In this document: piece after piece, positions 1-8,110 of the stretch | Numbering within the stretch: the first letter of the stretch is position 1 | Layout: each line of letters opens with the position of its first letter | Source: Neisseria chenwenguii | Lineage (GTDB): Bacteria > Pseudomonadota > Gammaproteobacteria > Burkholderiales > Neisseriaceae | Assembly: GCF_002216145.1 (NCBI RefSeq) | Contig: NZ_CP022278.1 | Location: 1,922,001-1,986,000, forward strand | Direction: 5' to 3' | DNA length: 64,000 nt | Translations under genes and position numbers: made by a program | The notes under the pieces: generated by a model | What the model was told of the DNA's origin: nothing | What the model saw: only the letters and a program-made list of their open reading frames with translations | Databases searched by the model: none

Positions 1-174
1 TGTGCCCGAAAACGAGGCGACTTTGCCCACACCCAACACGGTCGGCACAGGCGTGTTGGGCGGTAATACGTTGAACATTCCGGGAATCTGCAACAGCCCG
101 CCGCCGCCGACCGCCGCGTCCATCAGGCCGGCGAGAAAGCAGATGACGATAAGAAAATAGAGTGTGGTTTCCAT
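1..174 (-). CDS. TSUP (TauE/SafE-like) membrane transporter, N-terminal part
   Basis: The first 58 codons of a gene running off the left edge. The start is the ATG at 174. The protein begins with a hydrophobic helix and then the segment LMDAAVGGGGLLQIPG, which matches the first conserved block of TauE/SafE (DUF81) sulfite/organosulfonate exporters, where a Gly-rich turn follows the first transmembrane helix. Family members are inner-membrane proteins of about 250 residues with 7-8 helices. Substrate cannot be judged from this fragment. Confidence 0.75.
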   Translation of the reverse strand, partial: METTLYFLIVICFLAGLMDAAVGGGGLLQIPGMFNVLPPNTPVPTVLGVGKVASFSGT

Positions 175-271
175 GAGTTTTTTGGCAAACAGGCCGTCTG
201 TACTTCGACTGCGCTCAGCAACCGATTCAGACGGCCTGTAAAGATTAAACGGCCAGCGGTGCGCCATGTTG

Positions 272-378
272 TATAGTTGATTAAAATTGCAATGATACGG
301 CGTTGCCAACGCCCTTATGTACTATTCGTGCAGTGCGGGCGTTGCCGCCTTGCCTCATTTTTATTTTAATCAACTATA
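272..378. repeat. Correia element (short form)
   Basis: A 107-bp element bounded by inverted ends: TATAGTTGATTAAAAT at 272 and its complement ATTTTAATCAACTATA ending at 378. This fits the TATAG-type termini and TA target preference of Neisseria Correia repeat enclosed elements. Its right end overlaps the last codons of the adjacent ABC permease gene (minus strand) and supplies that gene's stop codon. Confidence 0.75.
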
Positions 379-1104
379 GCGTTTTTCCAAACGCAGGAAC
401 ATCCAGCCGAGCAGGGTGGTCGTCGCCAGATAAATCAGCGCAACGGCGTAGAGCGGTTCTTCGTAGATGGAATAGCGGCCGGAAATGGTGTTCTGCACGT
501 AAGCCAGCTCGGCTACAGCAATGGCGGACAGCAGCGAGCTGTCTTTCAAAAGCGTGATAAATTCGTTGGCCAGCGGCGGCAGCATACGGCGCAGCGCCTG
601 CGGCAGAATCACATAACGCATCGCCTGCGGATAAGTCAGGCCGAGCGAGCGGGCGGCTTCGATTTGGCCTTTGTCGATGGATTGGATGCCGGCGCGGAAG
701 ATTTCGGTGATGTAGGCGCCCGCGTTCACCATCAAGGCCAGGGTACCCGCGATCAGTGCGCCGTAGCCGCGGCGCAGCTCAACCGCCAAATCGCCGCTGA
801 CAATCAAGCCGTCAACGGGGTGGATCAGCGCGACCACCCAAACGTAATACCAAATGAAAATTTGTACAAACAAAGGCGTACCGCGGAACAGCGTGACATA
901 CAGCAATGAAAGGTGGCGGAACACCCAAGCCAGCGCGCGCATGGCGGCGCCGCCTTTTTCAAAGCGCATCAGCCGCGCCAGTGCGCCGAAGAGCCCCAAT
1001 ACCGTGCCGCCCAGCGTGGCGACGAAGGTCAGCCCCAGCGTCGTCAGCGCGCCGTAGAAAAACATCCAACGGTATTCATAAAGAACGTCAAAACGAAAAT
1101 CCAT
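370..1104 (-). CDS. Polar amino-acid ABC transporter permease
   Basis: A 244-residue inner-membrane permease of the HisM/GlnP family. It has several hydrophobic helices and the cytoplasmic EAA loop (EAARSLGLTYPQAMRYVILP, about residues 150-170) that docks the ATPase subunit. The ATG start at 1104 gives the usual family length. No ATPase or binding-protein gene is adjacent in the window, so partners are encoded elsewhere. The final codons (Tyr-Ser-stop) lie inside the terminal repeat of a Correia element, so the native C-terminus may have been altered slightly. Substrate specificity (glutamine, cystine or a basic amino acid) cannot be set from sequence alone. Confidence 0.85.
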   Translation of the reverse strand: MDFRFDVLYEYRWMFFYGALTTLGLTFVATLGGTVLGLFGALARLMRFEKGGAAMRALAWVFRHLSLLYVTLFRGTPLFVQIFIWYYVWVVALIHPVDGLIVSGDLAVELRRGYGALIAGTLALMVNAGAYITEIFRAGIQSIDKGQIEAARSLGLTYPQAMRYVILPQALRRMLPPLANEFITLLKDSSLLSAIAVAELAYVQNTISGRYSIYEEPLYAVALIYLATTTLLGWMFLRLEKRYS

Positions 1105-1307
1105 ATCCGCTTACCTTGTGGCGGAGCGCGCGGCTCCGATAAATCCGGTCAAAGAAAGGGGGCATTTTACAAGAAAATACACAGGCTGAATGCTTTTTTA
1201 GGCGGAACGCGCCGCAGGTATTTTCAAAGGCCGTCTGGAAAGTAGTTAGGCTTGGCAGTTTTTCCAATAAAAACAAGATGAAACAAATGAAAATCCGGCG
1301 GCTGAAA

Positions 1308-1336
1308 TTGACCGTCTGCCTGAAAAAGCGGATAAT
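1308..1336 (+). promoter_or_regulatory. Sigma70-like promoter for the U32 peptidase-family gene
   Basis: TTGACC (1308-1313) and GATAAT (1331-1336) are separated by 17 bp, each matching five of six consensus bases. It lies about 85 bp upstream of the ATG at 1421 and an inverted DUS pair sits in the leader. Confidence 0.6.
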
Positions 1337-1420
1337 TCCGCCCCGATTCCGAATATTCTTTCAGACGGCCTCATCTCTGATGTTCAGGCCGTCTGAAAAC
1401 TTTTTTGACAAAGCAAAACC

Positions 1421-2776
1421 ATGAAAGCACCCGAACTCCTCCTCCCCGCCGGCGGTCTCGAGCGCATGCGCGCCGCCTACGATTACGGCGCCGATGCAGT
1501 GTATGCCGGCAGCCCGCGCTATTCGCTGCGCGCGCGCAACAACGAATTTGCCAAGCTCGACGTGTTGGCGCAAGGCATTAAAGAAGCGCACGAGCGCAAT
1601 AAAAAATTCTTTTTAACCGTCAATACCCTGCCGCACAATTCCAAGTTGAAAACCTTTGTTTCCGATATGGAACCGCTGATTGCGATGAAGCCCGACGCGC
1701 TGATTATGGCCGATCCCGGGCTGATTATGACTGTGCGCGAAAAATGGCCGGAAATGCCGGTTCACCTTTCCGTTCAAGCCAATACCACCAATTATTGGGG
1801 CGTGAAATTCTGGCAGAACGTCGGCGTCGAGCGCATCATTCTGTCGCGCGAACTTTCCATGGAAGAAATCGCCGAAATCCGTCAAGAATGCCCCGACATC
1901 GAACTCGAAGTCTTCATCCACGGCGCATTGTGCATCGCCTATTCCGGCCGCTGCCTGCTTTCGGGCTATTTCAACCACCGCGACCCCAATCAGGGCACCT
2001 GCACCAACTCTTGCCGCTGGGATTACAAAGTTCATGATGCCGTTGAAGACGACATGGGCGATGCCAGATTATTGCAGGGTTTCAACTTTGAAAAAGCGCA
2101 GGAAGAAGCCAACCAAAACTTCGAAGGCATCAACGGACAGCAGCGCCATCCCGCCGCCAACAAAGTGTTTTTGATCGAAGAGAGCAACCGTCCGGGTGAA
2201 ATGATGCCGATTATGGAAGACGAGCACGGCACCTACATCATGAATTCCAAAGACCTGCGCGGCATCGAAGTGGTCTCAAAACTCGCCGAAATCGGCGTGG
2301 ACAGCCTGAAAGTGGAAGGCCGCACCAAATCGCTGTATTACGTCGCCCGCGTCGCCCAGTCTTACCGTAAAGCGATTGACGACGCCGTCGCAGGCCGCCC
2401 GTTTGATTACAGCCTGCTTTCCGAGCTCGAAGGCTTGGCCAACCGCGGCTACACTTCTGGCTTCTTGGAACGCCACCAAACCCAAGACTACCAAAACTAC
2501 CTCAGCGGCCACTCGCTCGCCAAACAAAGCCAATACGTCGGCCACGTTACCGAAATCGACGCCGAAGGCTGGGCGACCGTAGAAGTGAAAAACCGTTTTG
2601 CCGTCGGCGATACGCTGGAAATTATCCATCCCAGCGGCAACGAAACCGTCAAACTCTCCGAAATGACGCGCAAAGGCGCCGCGGTAGATGTCGCGCCCGG
2701 CAACGGCATTCAGGTGAAAATCCCGAATATGGCGGGCAAGGATAAGGCGCTGATTGCACGGGTGATGAATCCTTGA
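1421..2776 (+). CDS. trhP: U32 peptidase-family tRNA hydroxylation protein TrhP (YegQ)
   Basis: 451 residues, full length for the YegQ/TrhP branch of family U32. In E. coli TrhP makes 5-hydroxyuridine at position 34 of tRNA using prephenate-derived chemistry; despite the family name it is not a proven protease. The N-terminus PELLLPAGGLERMRAAYDYGADAVYAG is typical, and the Cys-rich signature spans residues 165-202 (HGALCIAYSGRCLLSG, then CTNSC), the likely Fe-S ligands. The conserved DSLKVEGR block follows near residue 290. Start ATG 1421 has no strong Shine-Dalgarno sequence. The gene is monocistronic with a promoter at 1308-1336. Confidence 0.88.
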   Translation: MKAPELLLPAGGLERMRAAYDYGADAVYAGSPRYSLRARNNEFAKLDVLAQGIKEAHERNKKFFLTVNTLPHNSKLKTFVSDMEPLIAMKPDALIMADPGLIMTVREKWPEMPVHLSVQANTTNYWGVKFWQNVGVERIILSRELSMEEIAEIRQECPDIELEVFIHGALCIAYSGRCLLSGYFNHRDPNQGTCTNSCRWDYKVHDAVEDDMGDARLLQGFNFEKAQEEANQNFEGINGQQRHPAANKVFLIEESNRPGEMMPIMEDEHGTYIMNSKDLRGIEVVSKLAEIGVDSLKVEGRTKSLYYVARVAQSYRKAIDDAVAGRPFDYSLLSELEGLANRGYTSGFLERHQTQDYQNYLSGHSLAKQSQYVGHVTEIDAEGWATVEVKNRFAVGDTLEIIHPSGNETVKLSEMTRKGAAVDVAPGNGIQVKIPNMAGKDKALIARVMNP

Positions 2777-2849
2777 TTTTGCCGTTTTCAGACGGCCTGA
2801 CCCATGCTAACCCGACAAAAATAAACAAATTCCGTTTTGTCAGGAAGCC

Positions 2850-3050
2850 CTAGCGGCCAAATAATTCCGAAACCATTTTAATCTGTTCTTCGGTAACGGC
2901 TTGTTCGCCAATTTGGGAAGCAATCGCAAATTCGCCGCTTAAGCCTTTTGCCAGACATGTCTCCTGCCAGCCTTGCAGGCGTTCTTCGTCTGTGCGTTCG
3001 TTTTTAACCGTGCGGATGATTTGGGTGGTTTGTTTGAGCGTGTCGGTCAT
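2850..3050 (-). CDS. Small conserved hypothetical protein (66 aa)
   Basis: A compact 66-residue protein, charged and without hydrophobic segments. It starts MTDTLKQTTQ and ends QIKMVSELFGR. Codon use resembles the surrounding core genes. I do not recognise a family with certainty. It converges on trhP from the opposite strand, with a DUS (2788-2797 region) between them. Probably cytosolic. The gene is plausible because the frame is clean and the ATG at 3050 is the only sensible start. Confidence 0.5.
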   Translation of the reverse strand: MTDTLKQTTQIIRTVKNERTDEERLQGWQETCLAKGLSGEFAIASQIGEQAVTEEQIKMVSELFGR

Positions 3051-3293
3051 GATGTGTTACCTATGTAATGCCACCGAGCAATAATTTTCAGGCGGCATTT
3101 TGAATTTTTCAAAATAGTTTAATCATTTTAATCAGTTGGGCCATTCGTAGGCAATTCTTCAACATTGATAATGCCGTCTGAAATTTGTCAGTTTTGCAGC
3201 GTTTCCCCTGAATTGCGCTGCCCGCCCGGATTTCATCAGGGCGCTTGATTATTTAAATGTCAAGAGTAGCGGTGTGGCGCGTTTGTAGGCTTG

Positions 3294-3330
3294 AGACCGT
3301 CTGAAAAAATACTGATTTTCAGACGGTCTG
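3294..3330. terminator. Inverted uptake-sequence hairpin
   Basis: AGACCGTCTGAAA and TTTCAGACGGTCT form a 13-bp stem around a short A+T loop. It sits in the 390-bp gap between the small minus-strand gene and the metN promoter. Apart from this hairpin, I see no gene in 3051-3440. Confidence 0.5.
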
Positions 3331-3440
3331 TTTGGGAAAGTTATTCGTTTGAAATATAAAGGAAAGCAGTCGGGTAAAAACTGTAAATTCGGTTTGTTGC
3401 TTAAGAAACAGCAAAAAAATGTCAAAATTTAAAAATAATT

Positions 3441-3470
3441 TTGACAAATATTTACCTGTAAATTAATAAT
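3441..3470 (+). promoter_or_regulatory. metNIQ promoter with an embedded palindrome
   Basis: A perfect -35 TTGACA (3441-3446) is followed after 18 bp by AATAAT (3465-3470). The spacer contains the palindrome ATTTACCTGTAAAT (3450-3463), arms ATTTAC/GTAAAT, exactly where a repressor would block RNA polymerase. The regulator is unknown to me; it does not match MetJ or MetR sites. Confidence 0.6.
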
Positions 3471-3505
3471 AGTGCCAATGCCGATTTGACACAGCTTGCG
3501 GGCAC

Positions 3506-3588
3506 AACAGCTAAAGCGTTTTTACTCATCTGCTGTTTTTATTCCTTTCTTTCTTTGGCCCGTTGTGTTACACACTTCGGGTCTTTTT
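3506..3588 (+). promoter_or_regulatory. metN leader with two terminator-like hairpins
   Basis: Two stem-loops, each followed by a T run, lie between the promoter and the ATG. The first is AACAGC (3506-3511) pairing with GCTGTT (3532-3537) then TTT. The second, stronger one pairs GGCCCG (3557-3562) with CGGGTC (3578-3583), has an inner GTGT/ACAC stem, and is followed by TTTTT. Such a leader could attenuate transcription of the methionine transporter. No known riboswitch fold was recognised. Confidence 0.45.
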
Positions 3589-3603
3589 GTATGTGGAAAA
3601 AAC

Positions 3604-4341
3604 ATGATTACTTTGGATAATGTTTCCAAACGCTATCAAACCCGTGAAAAATCGTGGTTTACCGCCGTCGAGCCTTTGAGCCTCGAGATTAAGGCGGGCG
3701 AAATTTTCGGGCTGATGGGTTATTCCGGCGCGGGAAAATCCACGCTGCTGCGCCTGATCAACCTGCTCGAAGAGCCGGATACCGGTAAGGTAACGGTGGA
3801 CGGCGAAGAGCTGACGGCGCTTTCGGCTTCCGCGCTGCGCAAGGCGCGGCAGAATATCGGGATGGTGTTCCAGCAGTTTAATCTGTTGAGTAACCGCACC
3901 GTGGCCGACAATGTGGCGTTTCCGCTGGAAATTGCGGGTTGGCCGTCTGAAAAAATCCGTGCGCGCGTGGTTGAATGTTTGGAAATCGTCGGTTTGCAGG
4001 AGCGTGCTCAGCATTATCCGTCGCAGCTTTCGGGCGGGCAGAAACAGCGCGTCGGTATCGCCCGTGCGTTGGCGTCGAATCCTAAAGTGATTCTGGCCGA
4101 CGAGCCGACGTCTGCACTCGACCCGGCGACAACGCGCAGCGTGTTGGAATGTTTGGAAGATATTAACAAACGCTTTAATGTCACTATCGTCATCGTTACC
4201 CACGAGATGAGCGTGTTGCGCCGCCTGTGCGACCGCGCTGCGCTGCTGCACCACGGCAAGCTGGTGGAAGTGGTGGATGTTTGCGGCAACCAAATCCGCG
4301 CGCAATCCGAAATCGGGCGCGAACTGACTCGGGAGGACTGA
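3604..4341 (+). CDS. metN: Methionine ABC transporter ATP-binding protein MetN
   Basis: 245 residues. Walker A GYSGAGKST (about 39-47), signature LSGGQ (about 143), Walker B VILADEPTSALD (about 163-174) and the switch His in IVTHEM are all present. It powers methionine import through MetI. It lacks the roughly 100-residue C-terminal NIL/ACT-like domain that gives E. coli MetN feedback inhibition by methionine; this short form is typical of Neisseria MetN, so control is more likely transcriptional. I chose ATG 3604 over an upstream in-frame TTG at 3496 because the added 36 residues would be translated from the hairpin leader. First gene of metNIQ; the next ATG lies one base after its stop. Confidence 0.93.
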   Translation: MITLDNVSKRYQTREKSWFTAVEPLSLEIKAGEIFGLMGYSGAGKSTLLRLINLLEEPDTGKVTVDGEELTALSASALRKARQNIGMVFQQFNLLSNRTVADNVAFPLEIAGWPSEKIRARVVECLEIVGLQERAQHYPSQLSGGQKQRVGIARALASNPKVILADEPTSALDPATTRSVLECLEDINKRFNVTIVIVTHEMSVLRRLCDRAALLHHGKLVEVVDVCGNQIRAQSEIGRELTRED

Positions 4342-4342
4342 A

Positions 4343-5029
4343 ATGGCTGATTTGACTTTCGCCCAAGCCGCCACTACCATCAGTGCCATGAAAGGCGAGA
4401 TTGTTCAGGCGCTTTGGGAAACTTTTGTGATGGTCGGCCTTTCCACGGCGTTTGCGGTAGTGTTCGGCACGCTTTTAGGCATCGGTCTGTTTGTGACCGC
4501 CAGCCGTCAACTTCATTACAACAAACCGCTGAACCTGCTGCTTGACAATCTGGTCAACCTGATGCGGGCGTTTCCGTTTGTGATTTTGATGATTGCCATG
4601 ATTCCGGTCACGCGCGCACTGATCGGCAGCACCATCGGCCCGATTGCCGCCTCGCTGGTGCTGAGCGTTTCCGGTCTGTTTTATTTCGCCCGTCTGGTCG
4701 AACAGAATCTGCGCGAAGTGCCGCGCGGCATTATCGAAGCCGCTATCAGCATGGGCGCGACGCCGGCTACCGTGATTTTCAAAGTATTGCTCAACGAAGC
4801 GCGCGCCGGCATGGTTTCCAGCATGACCGTTTTGGCAATCGGCCTGCTTTCATACAGCGCTGCGGCGGGTATGATTGGCGGCGGCGGTTTGGGCGATTTG
4901 GCCATCCGCTACGGCTATTACCGCTATCAGACCGAAGTCATCATTTTCATCATTGCCGTTTTGGTTTTGCTGGTTATCATTATGCAGACCACCGGCAACC
5001 TGATTGCGCGCCGTCTCGATAAGCGTTAA
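4343..5029 (+). CDS. metI: Methionine ABC transporter permease MetI
   Basis: 228-residue inner-membrane permease with five or six hydrophobic segments. The EAA coupling loop is IIEAAISMGATPATVIFKVLL (about 131-151), followed by the conserved GGGGLGDLAIRYGYYRYQ block typical of MetI. It begins one base after the metN stop, so the pair is translationally coupled. Partner of MetN and the lipoprotein MetQ. Length is normal for the family. Confidence 0.93.
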   Translation: MADLTFAQAATTISAMKGEIVQALWETFVMVGLSTAFAVVFGTLLGIGLFVTASRQLHYNKPLNLLLDNLVNLMRAFPFVILMIAMIPVTRALIGSTIGPIAASLVLSVSGLFYFARLVEQNLREVPRGIIEAAISMGATPATVIFKVLLNEARAGMVSSMTVLAIGLLSYSAAAGMIGGGGLGDLAIRYGYYRYQTEVIIFIIAVLVLLVIIMQTTGNLIARRLDKR

Positions 5030-5038
5030 ATTTCACAC

Positions 5039-5088
5039 TTTTCAGACGGCCTGCATCCCTGCATCAAAGGCCGTCTGAAAATATTTTT
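5039..5088. terminator. Inverted DUS hairpin between metI and metQ
   Basis: TTTTCAGACGGCCT and AGGCCGTCTGAAAA flank a 15-base loop and are followed by a T-rich stretch. It may partly terminate metNI transcription, setting the metQ to metNI ratio, or may only be an uptake signal. Confidence 0.5.
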
Positions 5089-5117
5089 TACCACACAGCA
5101 AATACAGGGAGTATTTC

Positions 5118-6032
5118 ATGCAGACTTTATTGAAAACCTTCTCAGCTGCCGCGCTGGCCTTAGCGCTGGCTGCCTGCGGCCAGCAAGAAAACGCTGCACC
5201 GGCCGCTTCGGGCGCGGATAAAGCCGCCGCCGATAAAAAAGAAATCGTCTTCGGCACCACCGTCGGCGATTTCGGCGACATGGTCAAAGAACAGATCCAG
5301 CCCGCTTTGGAGAAAAAAGGCTACAAAGTGAAACTGGTTGAGTTTACCGATTACGTCCGCCCCAATCTGGCACTGGCCGAGGGTGAGTTGGACATCAATA
5401 TCTTCCAACACAAACCGTATCTCGATGATTTCAAAAAAGAACACAAATTAGACATTACCGAAGCCTTCCAAGTGCCGACCGCTCCGCTGGGTCTGTATCC
5501 GGGCAAACAGAAAGCGTTGGCCGACGTTAAAGACGGCGCCAGCGTTTCCGCGCCCAACGACCCGTCAAATTTCGCCCGCGCCTTGGTGATGCTCAACGAA
5601 TTGGGCTGGGTTAAACTGAAAGACGGCATCAACCCGCTGACCGCGTCTAAAAACGACATCGCCGAAAACGTGAAGAAAATCAACATCGTCGAACTCGAAG
5701 CAGCCCAACTGCCACGCAGCCGCGCCGACGTTGACTTCGCCGTCGTCAACGGCAACTACGCCATGAGCAGCGGCATGAAACTGACCGAAACCCTGTTCCA
5801 AGAGCCGAGCTTCGCCTACGTCAACTGGGCGGCTGTCAAAACAGCCGATAAAGACAGCAAATGGCTGAAAGACGTGGAAGAAGCCTACAATTCGGAAGAA
5901 TTCAAAGCCTACGCCAAAAAACGCTTCGCCGGTTACAAATACCCGGCCGCATGGGGTGAAAGCGCCGCCGCAGGCGCAAAAGCCGGAGCCGCTTCAAGCG
6001 CAGCGGCATCCGCAGCTTCCGCTGCGAAGTAA
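5118..6032 (+). CDS. metQ: Methionine-binding lipoprotein MetQ
   Basis: 304 residues, NlpA/MetQ family. A lipoprotein signal peptide ends in the lipobox LAAC (Cys20), so the mature protein is lipid-anchored. The ligand domain starts KEIVFGTTVGDFGDM and contains the family motifs PNLALAEGELDINIFQHKPYL and APNDPSNFARAL. It binds methionine for MetNI; in meningococci the homologue (GNA1946) is surface exposed and a vaccine antigen. The last 25 residues are a low-complexity Ala/Ser tail after AWGESAAAG. A strong GGGAG ribosome binding site precedes the ATG at 5118. A rho-independent terminator follows. Confidence 0.93.
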   Translation: MQTLLKTFSAAALALALAACGQQENAAPAASGADKAAADKKEIVFGTTVGDFGDMVKEQIQPALEKKGYKVKLVEFTDYVRPNLALAEGELDINIFQHKPYLDDFKKEHKLDITEAFQVPTAPLGLYPGKQKALADVKDGASVSAPNDPSNFARALVMLNELGWVKLKDGINPLTASKNDIAENVKKINIVELEAAQLPRSRADVDFAVVNGNYAMSSGMKLTETLFQEPSFAYVNWAAVKTADKDSKWLKDVEEAYNSEEFKAYAKKRFAGYKYPAAWGESAAAGAKAGAASSAAASAASAAK

Positions 6033-6069
6033 TCGGCTTGGAAAGCTGTTTGCAATATATCAATATATA

Positions 6070-6096
6070 AAGACCGGTCGGAAGGCCGGTCTTTTT
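6070..6096 (+). terminator. Terminator of metNIQ
   Basis: AAGACCGG and CCGGTCTT pair over a short loop, followed by TTTTTG. Independent of uptake sequences. Confidence 0.85.
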
Positions 6097-6222
6097 GTTT
6101 GGTGCGGTAAATTGGGTTTCAGACGGCCTTCAAATGCTCTTTTGGGATTTCTGTAAAAGTTCCAAAAATAAGAAACGCCTGCCTGAATGCCGTTTGAAAC
6201 GACTCATCACTCAACCGGCGTC

Positions 6223-6320
6223 ATTCCCGCGTAGGCGGGAATCCACGTTTGATTTTCTGAAATTGTGTTAAAACAAAACATTGCCTGTTTTTAACCGTGG
6301 ATTCCCGCCAGCACGGGAGT
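6223..6320. repeat. Inverted pair of dRS3-type repeats
   Basis: ATTCCCGCGTAGGCGGGAAT (6223-6242) is a perfect dRS3 unit. A diverged inverted copy, ATTCCCGCCAGCACGGGAGT, lies at 6301-6320. Together with their flanks (CGTCA... and ...TGACG) they form a large imperfect inverted repeat around about 60 bp. Neisseria uses such RS arrays as recombination sites; no gene is visible between 6097 and 6475. Confidence 0.7.
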
Positions 6321-6475
6321 GACGTCCGTGAAATTTTGATTGTTGCAACAATCTCGGTTTGAGACTTTTGCAATCATCGAACAATGCTTGCTTAAAGGCC
6401 GTCTGAAAACCCGTTGCAAAAGTCACGGAAGTTTTTCAGACGGCCTTATATTCTGCTATTCTGCGGCGGCGGTTT

Positions 6476-6625
6476 TATAGTGAATTAAAATAAGAAAGAT
6501 ACAAGGCGCAGACAGTACGGGGAGTACGGGACAGATAAACTTGGCGCTTCAGCACCTTAGTGAATCGTCCTCTTTGAGCCCGGCCGCAGCCAACGAAGTA
6601 GATTTCTTAATTTTAATTCACTATA
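6476..6625. repeat. Correia element (about 150 bp)
   Basis: Starts TATAGTGAATTAAAAT and ends ATTTTAATTCACTATA, the classical Correia inverted ends. Its right end abuts the stop codon of the D,D-carboxypeptidase gene without a spacer base, so it replaced whatever followed that gene. Confidence 0.85.
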
Positions 6626-7870
6626 TCAGCCCATCAGGTTTTTAAACCACAGCACAATGCTGTCTAAAGTACGCTTGAACCAGTTGGCTTCGCCGACGGT
6701 GTCGAGGGCGACGACGTCTTTTTCGGCAATCATTTCATTGCCTTTCATGATTTTGAGTTTGCCCAAAACCTGACCTTTTTCGATCGGCGCGAGCACGGGC
6801 TGCATGGTTTCCAATACAGGTTTGATGCTGCTGCCGGTGTCGTGCGGGATGGTGATGTAGGTGTTGTCGAGGAAACCGACGTTTACAGCGTCTGCGCTGC
6901 CTTTATAAACTTTGACGCGCGAGATGGCTTCGTCGGCGCTGTATAGCTTGGGGGTGTCGAAGGCTTGCAGCGCCCAGTTGAGCAGTTTGCTGCTTTCGGT
7001 GGCGCGCGCTTCTGTGGATTCGGTGCCGACGATGACGGTGACGATGCGGCGGCCGTTGCGTTTGCTGGAGGCGGCGAGGTTGTAGCCGGCGCTTTCGGTG
7101 TGGCCGGTTTTGAGGCCGTCGACGCTGGAGTCGCGGTAGAGCAGGAGGTTGCGGTTGGGTTGTTCGATGTTGTTGTATTTAAACGATTTAATCGAGAATA
7201 CGGGGTAGTATTTCGAGTAGTCGTTGATCAGCGCGGCGGCCAGGATGGCGAGGTCGTTGACGGTGGAGAGGTGCCCTTCGGCGGTGAGGCCGGTGGGGTT
7301 TTTAAACCGGGTTTTTTCCATGCCGAGGCGGCGGGCTTCTTCGTTCATTTTTTTGACGAAGTTGTCGACGGAGCCGTCGCCCATGGCTTCGGCGAGGGTG
7401 ATGGCGGCGTCGTTGCCGGATTGGACGACCATGCCTTTAATCAGGTCGCTGACGCTGGCGGGAACTTTGGGGTTGAGGAACATCCGCGAGCCTTCGACGG
7501 TGCGGCCGGCTTCGGAGACGGTCAGCATTTGGTCGGGTTTGAGGGTGCCGGCTTCCAGCGCTTTGAAGGCGAGGTAGGCGGTCATCATTTTGGTAAGCGA
7601 GGCGGGTTCGATTTGGGTGTCGGCATTGTGGGCGGCCAGCGTTTGGTTGCTGTAAACGTCTTTGGCGATGTAGGCGGCGGCGGTGATTTCCGGCGGGGTG
7701 ATGCTGCTGTTGATGGTGTTGCCGGCGACGGAGGCGGCTTGCGGTGCGGGCGCGGAGGCTTCTGCGGCTTTGGGCGCGGAAGCGGGCTTGGCTGCGGGTT
7801 GGGGCGAGGCAGCGGCTTGGGTGGCGAGGAGGGCGGTCAGGCTGAGGCTGATTAGGGGTTTTTTCATCAT
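6626..7870 (-). CDS. dacC: D-alanyl-D-alanine carboxypeptidase (S11, PBP5/DacC-like)
   Basis: 414 residues from the ATG at 7870, which directly precedes a signal peptide (KKPLISLSLTALLATQAAA). An in-frame ATG 30 codons earlier would put a charged segment before the signal, so I reject it. After an Ala/Pro linker (about 22-50) comes the serine D,D-peptidase domain: SLTK (91-94, nucleophile Ser91), SGN (151-153), KTG (254-256). The C-terminal beta domain ends WFKRTLDSIVLWFKNLMG, likely an amphipathic membrane anchor. It trims the terminal D-Ala of peptidoglycan pentapeptides in the periplasm. The exact dac paralogue name is less certain than the family. A Correia element abuts the stop codon. 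Confidence 0.88.
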   Translation of the reverse strand: MMKKPLISLSLTALLATQAAASPQPAAKPASAPKAAEASAPAPQAASVAGNTINSSITPPEITAAAYIAKDVYSNQTLAAHNADTQIEPASLTKMMTAYLAFKALEAGTLKPDQMLTVSEAGRTVEGSRMFLNPKVPASVSDLIKGMVVQSGNDAAITLAEAMGDGSVDNFVKKMNEEARRLGMEKTRFKNPTGLTAEGHLSTVNDLAILAAALINDYSKYYPVFSIKSFKYNNIEQPNRNLLLYRDSSVDGLKTGHTESAGYNLAASSKRNGRRIVTVIVGTESTEARATESSKLLNWALQAFDTPKLYSADEAISRVKVYKGSADAVNVGFLDNTYITIPHDTGSSIKPVLETMQPVLAPIEKGQVLGKLKIMKGNEMIAEKDVVALDTVGEANWFKRTLDSIVLWFKNLMG

Positions 7871-8110
7871 TTCGGCGTGTGTTTTCTTGATGGGAGGCTG
7901 AAACGGAAATCCGTCGGAGATGTGTGCCGCCGCGCGGGCGGCGTCTAGAAAATCGTGCATTATACCGACCCGCGCTTGATTTGCTAAGATTTTTCTTGCT
8001 TTCAGACGGCCTCGGGGGTATGGTTTTACCTTTTCGCGACAGGGGTTGACGAGACCTGTGTTGTTGTAGCTTTATTGTTGATTATTCTAAATATTTTTTC
8101 TTAACCGATC

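Noticed and set aside
3496..3603. A 36-residue N-terminal extension of MetN from a TTG
   Set aside because: It would be translated from the hairpin leader and is absent from the MetN family start.
6965..7855. A 296-codon plus-strand frame
   Set aside because: Antisense shadow of the D,D-carboxypeptidase gene, repetitive in Gly/Val/Phe.
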